Position numbers and translations under genes: made by a program. This document shows, one piece after another, positions 12,025-23,154 of a DNA stretch of 64,000 nt. Origin of the DNA: Sipunculus nudus (taxonomy: Eukaryota > Annelida > Sipuncula > Golfingiida > Sipunculidae); NCBI GenBank assembly GCA_026874595.1, contig CM049314.1:61793300-61857299 (forward strand). Direction: 5' to 3'. Under the pieces are notes generated by a model, which saw only the letters and a list, made by a program, of their open reading frames with translations, had not been told where the DNA came from and did no database searches. Position 1 is the first letter of the stretch, and each line of letters begins with the position of its first letter.

Positions 12025-13252
12025 CTATTGTAAACCAAACAAGCAGCCATGGATCGTTAAACCTAATATGACGTAGTATAATATTTCATGGACTTGGCCA
12101 TGGTAGAGAACTTATGTGAAATCCATATTATAATTGATGATGGTCACACCACACTTTTGTCATGGAACTCTGCTTACCCCGGATATGCATATTTTTGTTC
12201 TGGAACTGTCGAAAATGATGCATAGTGTGTCCTAAGGGGGGTCATTTCCTACAAGACAGTCTATAGGTAGTCACATTAAAACTCATACTGAGGAGGGCTT
12301 CAAATTGCCGAAGTTGAAATTTTATGATATTGATTTTATTATTGTTTTTGGTGAGAGCTTATTTTTTAAAGATCTCTCATAACCTTCTTTAAAAGTATAA
12401 GATTTTTAGAATTATTCATCTTAATTTAATTTGATATTTCTCATTTACTTACCTAGCTGTATTTATGATAGGAGTCTACACCCTTCATGATTGGGCTGAA
12501 ATGAATCCATTCTTTCTTGGACAAAATCCATACACTTGTAAGAGCACTGGTAGTTTGCTGATGAGAAGATCTATGTTTTATGAATAATCCATCTGTGCAC
12601 AAAGGATACATAATGAATGTGGTCTTTGCATTAACCCTTTACTGTTTACAAGCCACTAAAGAGCACTCTAAATGGGCAACTAGAATGCCATGATATGTAT
12701 AGATTCTTTAGGGACAAAAATATTGCATATTATTTCTAAGTTTCAATGATTTTCAATAATCTTCAGCAAACCGTCTTAGTTGGAACTGTTGAAAATTTGA
12801 TAAAGATACAAAAAAAGCTTGAAAAGATATGGCTGTTAGTGTAAATATAAATAGTGTCAGAATTTGTCAGAAATCTAAAATAAATGTAAACAGTAAAGGG
12901 TTAATGTAGAACTCTGGTCCACTTTTTCAGGGACTTGGGCTTGTACTCCAAATTGTATAATCAGGCCATCCATCCCTAGTCCAGCATAAATAAGGCTCTG
13001 ACACAAACTGTATAGTAATTTCATTTCGTTAAACATATATATAGTTTACACAGATTTTATTCAACAAAGTGCATACATTTGGGCAACAGAGAATGTCTAT
13101 TCAAAATGCCCTTTTGTTGTATAAAAAATAATATAAATTGAAGCAATAAATAATAGTTTGAGTGATAGCTGTACTACTGTTGTAAGAGTGAACATATATA
13201 AAACAAAAGACATAACAGTGCTAGAGTTATACAAAACTGTAATCCTTAGGAA
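12025..13252. other. No recognisable gene
   Basis: AT-rich. No repeat or exon that I can support. Confidence 0.3.
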
Positions 13253-13810
13253 TTAGGATAAACTAAATCGGTTTGTCACAGAAATATAGAGCTGGGCCTG
13301 CTTGAAACTGAAACAGTTTTCTTTAAATGAGAGGTCATTTTCGCCATATAACATGAGGACTATTCCTGGAGCACCAAAGTTTTTCAAATTGACTTTAAGG
13401 TGCCTTCTAGGTTCACAGTATAATGGACATTTTAGGAGGTAATGTTCGATTGTTTCATTAGCTTTGCCACATGCACACAGTGGATGATCTATGATCTTCA
13501 CATGAAACAGAGAAGCAGATCCAGGGGGGGGGGGTCCAGGGGGTCCGGACCCCCCCTTTTTCACCCGAAGCAACCTTTTTTACAGGGTTTTAGACGTAAT
13601 TTTGCGGCCTGGACCCCCCCTTTTCCTAAATCCTGGATCCGCCCCTGAAACAAATGAAAGTTTAGAGCACAGCATTTCATTCTTAATTTTGCATGTAATA
13701 TTCCTAATTTTTCTTTTCCCTATTAAATAATGTTGATTCAATTTCAGTTTCTTCCTATTTAATTTCTTTTTGAATTCTGCCACTGTTGTGCAGTTTTTCA
13801 AAACATATAA
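13253..13810 (-). pseudogene. Non-LTR retrotransposon reverse transcriptase C-terminus, broken
   Basis: The minus strand reads AEFKKKLNRKKLKLNQHY...NEMLCSKLSF, then after an inserted element LFHVKIIDHPLCACGKANET followed by IEHYLLKCPLY. The C-x-C-G...H...C pattern is the zinc-knuckle-like tail found at the end of many animal non-LTR (CR1/Jockey-like) reverse transcriptases. The upstream polymerase core is absent and the frame is interrupted by the MITE at 13510-13645, so it is a dead 5'-truncated copy. Confidence 0.7.
13510..13645. mobile_element. MITE nested in retrotransposon fragment, 7-bp target duplication
   Basis: The 136-bp element ends are near-inverted (GCAGATCCAGG at the left, CCTGGATCCGCCCC at the right) with G7-10/C7 blocks inside. 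It is flanked by direct repeats TGAAACA at 13503-13509 and 13646-13652 (ATGAAACA versus CTGAAACA if 8 bp), consistent with an hAT-like non-autonomous element. It splits the RT tail coded on the minus strand. Confidence 0.75.
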
Positions 13811-14846
13811 ATATATAAACATATAAATATATATGTGTGAATATTTCAAGATATTACAGAATATTACAAAAAAGACTTTATATACCAGGCTTTACCTCTG
13901 CATTGGGAACTAAATATGTGTAAACTAACATAAAAATACACATGATAACCTCAAAATCCATTTTCAAATATTTTTAATTGGAGATTTGTATCAGGCCCTG
14001 ACTTGGACTCAGGTTCCAAAATAACTCGCGAATCAAAGAAGGTAGATTTGGACTTGAACCTCAAGGACCTGGACCCGGATGGCCTGGACTTGGAAGGGCA
14101 TTCGGACTCGGATAGTGTGGGCTCGATTACATCACCAGGTTTTTGTATAAATGGCTGCTACGCTTTGGTCACAAGCTGTCTCATTCAAGTAAGCTGGGCT
14201 GTACACCATCATTAACAATAATTGTACACCCATCAACAGCAAAACAATTGAAGCAATGGTTTGAAGTTGATCAACTAGAACATTTGAAAATAAAAATCAC
14301 TGAATACATTACCACTAGAGGGCTCTAATCAGCAACCATGGTATGTTTTTAGTAACAAATGGCCCTTTTCCTAAATTTTATTGGCATGCCTATGTTTCTT
14401 TCAAAGGAAAGTCTGGAAGTAGTGAAGATTGAGAAATATTGAATACTGAATGTTTACATACAGTAACGCCTGCATAAAGCTCTACCAGTCAAGGGTTCTG
14501 AGACTGACTTAGTCTGGAGCCATTTCAGATTTTCTTTCAATCAATTATTCCTAGATTCTGTTTGTGACAGTTCCAGTCTAAATGGAAACTTATCCCCAGA
14601 AAGGGTACAGCTTTCTGGGCGAAAATCTAATCAAACCGGGATAATAGTCAATTATTCCGCTGGCTCACAGTCCCTTTGAAACCAAGATTTGGACTGGCTT
14701 AGACAGACCCTCCAACAAATTAATTCTATCAGTGAATGGACTATTACATTCTGGTGGAACTGTCAATTATGAAGCCAGTAAATTGATCATTAAACTGATG
14801 GCACTCCTAAATCCTGATCAATCTACAGACAACTGCAGTCTCTTAG
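13811..14846. other. No gene; short GGACTTGGACC-type repeat at about 14000-14120
   Basis: A stretch rich in GACTCGG/GACTTGG/GACCTGG hexamer variants looks like a decayed minisatellite. Open frames over it (DLDLNLKDLDPDGLD) are repeat-derived. Confidence 0.4.
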
Positions 14847-15281
14847 GGGTATATCTAAAACCCGGAGATCAAAATAAACCCGGAGATTGCGATATCTTAA
14901 TTAATAAGGCAGCAATAAGTATTAAACGTTCCCCTTGACATTTCTAAATGACATCCGCATCGAATATGATACTTAATTTGCAAGTGCACAAAGTATTTAT
15001 TCAGTTATCCACGGAAACCTCACCCGGAGACGACCCGAAGATCGTCCTGGCAAGATGGCGGTCTCCGGACGATCTCCGGGTCGTCTCCGGGTGAGGTTTC
15101 CGTGGATAACTGAATAAATACTTTGTGCACTTGCAAATTAAGTATCATATTCGATGCGGATGTCATTTAGAAATGTCAAGGGGACATTTTAATACTTATT
15201 GCTGCCTTATTAATTAAGATCTCGCGATCTCCGGGTTTATTTTGATCTCCGGCCGGAGATCTCTGGGTTTTAGATACACCT
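14847..15281. mobile_element. Foldback Mutator-like (MULE-type) element, near-perfect palindrome
   Basis: 435 bp, almost all inverted repeat. The tips are GGGTATATCTAAAACCC and (reverse complement) AGGTGTATCTAAAACCC. About 107 bp of the inner arms, from the block around CCCCTTGACATTTC to CCTCACCCGGAGACGACCCG, are inverted without mismatch. The spacer is tiny, around GGCAAGATGGCGG (about 15050-15066). A 9-bp direct repeat GTCTCTTAG flanks it (14838-14846, 15282-15290). A 9-bp target duplication and long TIRs are hallmarks of Mutator-type elements. There is no transposase, so it is non-autonomous and probably young. Confidence 0.85.
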
Positions 15282-15290
15282 GTCTCTTAG

Positions 15291-16661
15291 GGATTGAAAT
15301 TAACTGCTGTCCTACTGTCCAGGACAGCTGAATTGGTAAGTAAGATGGCCTCCACCTTAAAGGGGCCAGTTCTAATATCTGACATCTTCTAACTAAAGAT
15401 AATACCTTAACCTTTCATAAAAAACAGGCCAGAAAACGCAGATCACACAGTACATAGGCTGTTTTGTTTATAAAATTATCCATGTGTTTACAATGTCGGG
15501 GGCTAGCCATAGTAATCCACACACAGTAAAAAAGCCATCTGTCAGCATGTGAGATGAGGTTTACTAATAGCATTTTGTAACTAGAGACCTTTAAATAAAC
15601 TGCTACACTTATGCAACCAACCACATCCAGTTACAAGGGTTTGCTGATAGTCAACATTGGCCCATATACCATGTTTACTAACAGCTTGTACATAAACTGA
15701 TCATACATTCAGTACAGAGGTATTATAAGAACCTTTCTTTGCAGGAATTACCTAGATTCATTACTACATATGCAGAGTAGGGAAGAAATGACATTTATAA
15801 ATTCTACAGATAATGTAGAATAGGCAGGTGTAAGCCTATGTTTTGAGATATATTTAAGCCGACATAGACATTATTAATCACACAGTAAAACGTGACCAAA
15901 ATCTGAACATGTGACGACAGCAATGAAAAACACCTGCAATTTAATATGCCTTGATTTTAATAACAGTTTTAAAGATAATGTGTTACGTTTGAAAAATTAC
16001 AGACAGACCGACAGACTGATGTGGGTTGAGTGGAATAACCACATCCCCTGCTATGCCAAGCAGGTGAAAATCTGCAGATGGTTTTGACAAAAAAACATTT
16101 TTTGATAAAGGATATCACCAATGCAGTTTCTCCTCAAACTTAGGAGAAAAACAACTCGCTGGTGCAGCTGGAATCCTGTTTGTGCTTTGCTAATAGACAA
16201 CTTGATGGCCAGATGACAGACAAAGGGACTGAAAGTCAGCTGAGCTATACATTACACAAATGTCTAAAATACAATCAGCATACTTTTTCTTGCCCCAACT
16301 GGTAAAAGGAAATACATCACTGAAATTGAAGTTTCATCTGAACTTCCTTGGGAATTTGTTATATCATATTAAGTCAGAACATCTTTTACTCCCATTATAA
16401 GAAAGCGTAAAAGCCTTGGACCTTAATCATAGGCCTCAATTTCCCAGCATCCTCCTAATATCATAGTTGAAACTCCATGGAGAGGAAAATAATGACATCA
16501 AATAACAGGACACTAATGAGATGGCAAAACTTCAGAAAACTGTCCATTAAAACATATCAGGATTTCTTTGACAGATCTACAGTGTGTTACCATGGCAACA
16601 AGTTACCTGATGTTTTATTATGAAGCCCGGCAAAGGGATAGTTCCATTTGGATATAGCTAC
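15291..16661. other. No recognisable gene
   Basis: Mixed AT-rich sequence. No supported feature. Confidence 0.3.
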
Positions 16662-16802
16662 CTGTTGTTGGCAGGACAGAGTGCTTTGAGCCTCCAAGAG
16701 AAAATGGACATTGATTTTTTTCTGGATCGCTGTCATCACATCCCACACATTTTATTATCGAATTAACACATTCTTTTACTTTCAAACAATGGCTCAGCAG
16801 TC
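16662..16802 (-). CDS. Weak candidate exon, cysteine-containing peptide
   Basis: The minus-strand frame is open across KECVNSIIKCVGCDDSDPEK and further to a good donor ACAACAG|GTAGCT (16661-16660). A possible acceptor AAAACAG ends at 16803 but lacks a good pyrimidine tract. The family is not recognised. Listed because it lies on the same strand as the islands at 11882 and 28802. Confidence 0.22.
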
Positions 16803-17310
16803 CTGTTTTTTTGGCAACTGGTATCTTTCCAAAGGTCACTTGTTTTACAAAAAAATCAGGATTTGATATTTGTTTTAAAACTTACCAACCTGTCGTGCCT
16901 GGGCTGTATATAGGTTAACATGCTTGCCAAGAATATTATCAGCCTGTCTGCTTTTCACGTATAGATGTCACCTATTTCACTGAAGGACATCACACTGAAG
17001 GTGTTATTTGGTTTATTTACATAAAGCAGCTGAAAAAAAGTGTAAATTTGTGTACAAGTTTCAGGCAAACCAACAAGAGAACTTTGAACACTCTAAATTA
17101 GCCATCTATATATCCAGGTAAAACAAAAAAGTCTCTTAAAATTTCTTAAGGTTAAGGAGGTGAAAACTACATGTCTGGTTGCCAAAGATAAGCTAATTTA
17201 TTTGGGACCTGAACGAGTACACTTTTCCCAAACTGGCCCAAATACATGTGTGTGCTTGCTTTATATCACTGTGGTTGTTCATTGTCTTTTAGGGGATAAT
17301 GAATAATGAA

Positions 17311-18180
17311 CTAGAAAACTGGTAGTTGACAAGTCCACCAAAATCAGAGTAGGGTGAAGTGAGGCATGGATTGAGTGGCATGGGGAAATAGAGTGAGATG
17401 TGTTACATATTGGCATGAATGTCTGCCATGTAAACATGATTATAGGTGGCACCACCTGTTGTTTGAAAGAGAAACACATGCAAAATTTCAGGTGGACAAG
17501 TCAAACCACTGCCGCAATATGAGTGATTTTATCCCACAGCAGACAAACAGACGGATACTGTGCAAAAATGGTTGCAGGTGGCGCCACCAGTTTCTTGTAT
17601 GAAAAAGACCTATGTGAGATCTTAACACATGCAAAATTTCAGGAAGATATGTCAGACAAGTCCGGGGATATAAGCATAAATGTCTGCAGCGTGAAAGTAA
17701 ATTTAGGTGGCGCCACCTGTAATAAAATCAAGAAAGCTATCCAGGATGTATAAGCATGCCAAATTTCAGGTGAATTAATCAAACCACTGCAGAGATATGA
17801 GTGATTTTAACCTAAGGCAGACAAACAGATGGACACTGTTTAAAAATGGTTGCAGGTGGTGCCTCCAGTTATTATATGATATAAAGCTACCCAAAGCTAC
17901 ACCAGTGCAACATTTCTGCCTGATCGGTCAAATGAGTCTGAGGATATGTGGTTTAATGTGTAAACACAGATGCACAGATGGACACACTGCATAGAGGAAA
18001 GGTCAGAGGTCAATGCAAATTGCTGAGGCACCAGTTCACATGTGACCTAATAATTGGGTTAAGTTTCAGAATAAATCGGTCCAGTAGTCTCAGAGGAATT
18101 CTCCGGAAACGAATACGGTGTTTGTGGCGGAACCAGGTCAAAAACATAGTATCCACAAAACTTTGTTTTGGCGGATACAA
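17311..18180 (-). mobile_element. Degenerate HINE/Helentron copy related to 37084-38790
   Basis: Minus orientation. The 5' end at 18180 reads TTGTATCCGCCAAAAC with the same stem (GTATCC...GGATAC). The 3' end at 17311 keeps the ACTAGAAAACTGGTAGTTGAC block, corresponding to the terminal hairpin and CTAG end of the better copy. The interior has several GGTGGCGCCACC-centred units (e.g. at 17579 and 17708), strongly diverged. Confidence 0.7.
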
Positions 18181-18289
18181 TAATCATGAGCATAACTTAT
18201 CTGTGCAGCCAATCAGGTCACCGATATCAGTGTAAACTGTCAGTCACCTGACAATCAATAATAAAACTTGCATAATTTGGAAGAGCTCT

Positions 18290-18640
18290 CCAAAACAGAA
18301 AACAGGAAGTCTGTACCTGTACCCATGTTGGCATGTTTTCTGGAATATTTTTTTATACAAGGAAGACAGTGTAAAAAGTTCTAAGCCAAAGGTTGCAGGA
18401 GCCATTTCTTCGAATACTGAGTGAAAAATAATGTCTTGCCTGCATGGCACATAATTTGTCTGAGACAAATAATCCAAAATATTGCAAGACAGTTCACAAT
18501 GACTATGATATATTCATCAGGGCAGCGATCCAGTGATGTTAGTAAATGACATCAGTCAATACGATGTCTATGTCATCGATCTTTGTGACATCATTACTGT
18601 CTTGTAAACAGCTGTCACAAGGATGACCTTCTATGTAGCT
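18290..18640 (-). repeat. Family C repeat, partial copy
   Basis: Shares CCAAAGGTTGCAGGAGC, CATGTTTTCTGGAATA and the CATCGATCTTTGTGACATCA block with 34085-34420 and (inverted) with 53285-53720. Confidence 0.65.
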
Positions 18641-19579
18641 AAAATAAGTTAAAATTAATTAAAATAGAAACAAGAATGACTTCCACGAGAAGGACATCCC
18701 TTGCAGAGAGTAAAAATGTGACAACATCCACCGCTGTCCCGGTGGTCTGTGATATCTGAACAGGCCTATATTATCTTTAATTCAAATGCATGTTTTCCAT
18801 ATTTTTTATCAATGAATATTTCAAGGGAAGAATAAGAATCTGGGAAGATCCAAAACCTTCCTGGGAAGAATAAGAATCAAAAGATGGTATGAACTGGAAT
18901 TCTCATTCTTCAAGAATCTTCCTTGGACCGGTTGTCTTTTATCTGGAAGAGTGACTTTCTCTTAATGCTGACCTGTATGGACCAGTCTTTTTTTCTGTAA
19001 TTTTTCTTACCCTGCTACTAACAGACACCACAGACCTCACCAGATAATATATTCCAGATATAGCCCTCTCTTTAATGAGCAAAATGGAATAATCAGATAT
19101 TTGTCAAATTACCTCAAAGCTATGAGTCATAAGTTTTTTTCAGATCAGTGGATCAGTTGAGATCAATCTCTAGATCTGTTCTTGTACATAAGCGGATGGA
19201 ATTTTCTAGCAGAGACTGATTTCTAGAGGCCTACCAGTCTTGTCTCTTTTACAAACACAGGTCCAAACTAAGAAAAGCAGGCTCCTGGGTCTGCAGGTTC
19301 AATACATTTTATTTCGATACCTTTTGTTTTTACTTGTAATAATCTAATAAGCATGAGACCAGATTAAAATATATAATATTGCAACCAGGATAATTTGTAA
19401 ATTTCTATACATACATAGAAATTTGGCATATTTCCCAACCTCCAAAGCTGTTCCTAGAAATAACTATATTTAATATAATGGTAAAAAATTAACATTTTCA
19501 AGCTTTTTTTAAACAAGGGACCTATGGGTCACTGTGCTCAGCTGACGTTAACCTTGAAGGTAAAAATCTAAAATAATAT
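18641..19579. other. No recognisable gene
   Basis: Contains a conserved short motif at 19512-19546 (GGGACCTATGGGTCACTG then GCTCAGCTGACG), inverted relative to 59761-59791 and 61163-61195: the end of a dispersed family. Otherwise nothing. Confidence 0.4.
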
Positions 19580-19813
19580 CTAATGGAGATAAAGTGTAAG
19601 AGGAAGAGGTAATAAAGGCCATGGTAGGTTTATATGACTGGTTTGTATTGATGAGCAAGAAATTGTTGCAAATAATATTTTGTGACCTGACCATGTGTTT
19701 CCTAATGTTGAAACTAAAGCATGTGAGTAGTTTGTGAACAAATGATCTGTACTATTACCATGATCATTAGTTGGTTTTTCAATTAACTGTTGACATTTCA
19801 GTAGTTTACACAT
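19580..19813 (-). pseudogene. Non-LTR retrotransposon endonuclease-domain fragment
   Basis: The minus-strand peptide LLKCQQLIEKPTNDHGNSTD followed by HLFTNYSHALVSTL and WSGHKILFATI follows the conserved pattern QLIxKPTR..NSSTLIDHIFTN...SDH at the end of the EEP (APE-type) endonuclease domain of CR1/Jockey-like retrotransposons. The catalytic SDH triad position reads SGH, so this copy is inactive as well as truncated. Confidence 0.6.
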
Positions 19814-20699
19814 TTGTTCAATTGAATCTATTTTTTTGTATAATATATATTATTAAATATATATGTATTTTTAATGAAATGTATACAGTTGAAATATAGC
19901 TAATTAACAACATAAAACAGTGAAAACAAAGCCTGATCTCAAATTCTGCTGAGGCAGGAAAATAATGAACAAATGTTTGTATTAAATCCTGATTTTTTTA
20001 TCACATCAATTATTTTCTAATTTAAGTTTATATTTCTATATCTCCAATTTAACATATATATCTGAATATAAAAGTTGATTCATAATTCTCAATTGCATCA
20101 TCATAAATCTCAATCTTGTCAGATAACACCACATCATGCATACAAATGTTTATTTATTTTTTACCACAAAAATATATCTTTTAAATCTGCAAAACAATAT
20201 ATATCTAAAAATAATACTTGATTTAGATTTCACAATTTGTAATTGTGTCTTTATTTATCCATAATGTGCTTCATATTTTATAATTTAAGCATACTGATGG
20301 GTTCATTTATATTTTGTTAAAATCATTTAAAGGAAAATTGATTTCTTTAAAAATGCTACATTACACAACATTGCATCTTCTGGATTACACCTTGAATTAT
20401 TTTTTCAAGGAAAGTTTTTGCATATCGGAGTGGAAACAGCATTACAATTAAGGAGATACAGTGAAAACAATAACAATTACTGCATAACACTTGGTGGGTT
20501 GGGTTTGCGCGGGGGGGGGGGGGGGGGGGGGGGTGATTGGGGTGGTGATATGAGAATAACTGTACACCTGTCACAGCAGGGGATCTCCCCCAGTGACTGT
20601 AACAAACCAGAAACCCTGGCATAGCTGACTTCCAGTGACCTGGAGTGCCTGGAGTGGGACCCTGCATCTGTAATCAAAGCAAGTGACTACAGAAAAAAA
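19814..20699. other. AT-rich, no gene; 23-nt G tract at 20511-20533
   Basis: The G homopolymer produces artefactual proline/glycine open frames. No other feature is supported. Confidence 0.5.
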
Positions 20700-21442
20700 A
20701 TCAATAACTAGCTTAATTTTCAAGCTTTTATTTTCTAATTTCAGATTTAGATAAACTAAATATTTATGTTTACATGCTGTGAAAATTAGATCAATGGTGC
20801 TTGCAGGAAAAAAACGTGCCATGGTCAAAGTTGGGCAAAATTTAAGGTACTGATTTTTTTTTATGCTAATAACTTAAAAAATTTACAAAATTCAGATCTA
20901 ATTTTGGGTAAACAATTGAATCTTAATTAAACGTAGTTATATACTTGAGAAAATAGACTCTAGTTTCAAAATTTTTCATGTTAAGTGAGTTATTATTTTT
21001 CCTGATTTTTTACAAAGTCCATTATGTTTGGGCCCATAACTTAAAGAATTTATACTTTACAGACTTAATTTCTGGCATGTACATAGGAACTATATAGAGG
21101 AATATTTATGATAAATATGAGAAAAAACAGATGAGTGGTTTTGATATTAGGCAGTCCTGAAGTGTGAAAATAGGATTTTAATAAAAAATTGAGGTTTTTC
21201 CTTAATTTCTCAAAGGAACGAAGTCGCAAAGACCCAGTTTTCGGCTTGGTAGGAGATCTTGGAGACATCTAACATTATGCTGAATTTTGGATTCCTAGAT
21301 CTTACGGTTTCAAAACGTGCCACATCTACGGACGGACGGACGGACGGACGGACGGACGGACGGACGGACGGACGGACAGACGGACGGACGACGGACAATG
21401 GACCACGACTATAGCTCAGATGACTTATAGTCAGCTGAGCTA
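20700..21442 (-). repeat. Family A dispersed repeat, minus orientation
   Basis: The reverse complement is collinear with 57141-57740: TTAGCTCAGCTGACTATAAG, GGTCCATTGTCCGTCGTCCG, GTGGCACGTTTTGAAACCGT, AGATGTCTCCAAGATCTCCT, and CCATGGCACGTTTTTTTCCTG. Class unknown; no transposase. Confidence 0.8.
21329..21394. repeat. (GGAC)n microsatellite inside family A copy
   Basis: About 14 units of ACGG/GGAC with two imperfections. The 57141 copy has only a few units at the same place (CCGTCCGTCC), so the array expanded within this copy. Confidence 0.9.
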
Positions 21443-23154
21443 AAAATACATTAATATCTGCAATTATATATGTGCATTATCTCACACGATAAGTTATTTG
21501 GATGAATACAAAAGTTTCACCGGCAAAACTGTCCTGCCAAACAGGCTTAATTACTATCCCCATATGTCCTATTCTAAAGGTTGTTAATTAATAAACTCAT
21601 TTACTTGTCTGTTCACCATAAAAAGATTGCATGATCATGAGGTCCAATCTTGCGCATGTGCAACTACTAGTATGTATTTGATATGTTGAGGGGTATGGGA
21701 GTCATGCAATGTGCACCATGCATATATTTTGTATCAATGATTGCGCCAGATGCAAGCTTTTTTCTACTTGTGTACAGGAGTATGCGTGAAATGTTGGTAG
21801 ATACCATATTATATAAAGGAGAAACACTTTATTCCATCTATATTCAACATATCTGGTATGTGAATAGGTCCCTTGTGTTATTGTTATTTTTGGCTGCCAT
21901 TTGTGTATCTGGAGAAGTGTCATCTAGAACTGTGTAGAGTGCCCTGACTTTCTAGTGACATCATCCTAGGGTACAAATAGAGGCAATATGGGAGGCTCAG
22001 CACCCTTTGCTGTCTGTTATGGTCTCTTGCTTTTGCAACATATGGAATTTTAAATTATATTTCATGTTAGGAAAATTCTTACAAAAGACCTAAAATTATG
22101 CAAGTTACAAACTACACTAAGACAGCTGTTCTCATCAACAAAGCAACACAAGTTCACTCTTGGTGACTCATGGTTCCTATGGCCTTGGTGTTGTGTTCAT
22201 TAATGTGAATCTATAGCAACACAAACACATTAAGTCCAGCAGGGGAACTATCCATGCAAACACAATATGGAAAACAAGTGGTCAATTATAAGGCATACAA
22301 ACACTCATCCTGAAACATCTTAAATATTATACACATATTGTACACTAGTACAGAGTGCTGGGTGGTCAGTAACCTCTTCGAGTCTTGTTGTGCAATTATG
22401 TTGTGAAGAGAGAGGGTACCTGGCAAGAATTGCAAGTAACTGTACTACAATATACAACACACTGCAGACTGTTTTACAAACTCTGTCTGCAGACCAGATG
22501 TACAAGAGTGCTGTACAAAACTTTTGGCATAATGTAGCAGGGTCATACTGAGTGCTGGTTACAACCACCTGTGAACATTACAATAGTCAATACAATTAGT
22601 ACTTAAGTTTCTGCTGATGTTGAGTACAGAATTTCTGTTATAAATATAACTTCTTTGACAGAGGAAGCTATAAATAAAGTCTTAAGTTAAAGGCTGTTAC
22701 CAATACAGTAGTGTGAAAACCAATTATCCAAAGGTTTTACATAATCTGGGATTCCCTGGTCACAGGCTGGTGGAAATATAATAAAATTCAGTAACATATA
22801 ACAATGATCTAAAGCTAATGATACAATCAAGATCTGCAAAGTAAAGTGTATATCCAGCTATAATTTGAGGATTTTGGCATAATAGTGTTATTCCACACTA
22901 AACTCACCAATACAAGTATTGGCAGGTTTATTGGGACTTCCAAAAATGATAGTTCTTACTGTTTTGACTTACCTGAAGGTAGGCCAATTCAGGAAAATTC
23001 CAAAACCAAAACTAATGTACAAAATTAAACTAAAAAAACAGACTACGCACATTTACAACTCACTGCAAACAAGGAATTAATTAGTAGTATACACATGAGG
23101 AATTTGTGGTAGCCACGAAAAGGACATACCTTTCTGTGTGTGTGTGTATGTATC
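21443..23154. other. No recognisable gene
   Basis: AT-rich, with a (TG)n run at about 23136-23148. No exon or repeat family identified. Confidence 0.3.

Noticed and set aside
18244-18477. Similar reading frames at 18244-18477 (minus) and 53511-53813 (plus) sharing APATFG and YLYKK
   Set aside because: The similarity is at DNA level within family C elements. The frame lies in an inverted arm and has no protein family, so it is not called as a gene.
20356-20677. Proline/glycine-rich open frames on both strands
   Set aside because: Artefacts of the 23-nt G homopolymer at 20511-20533.
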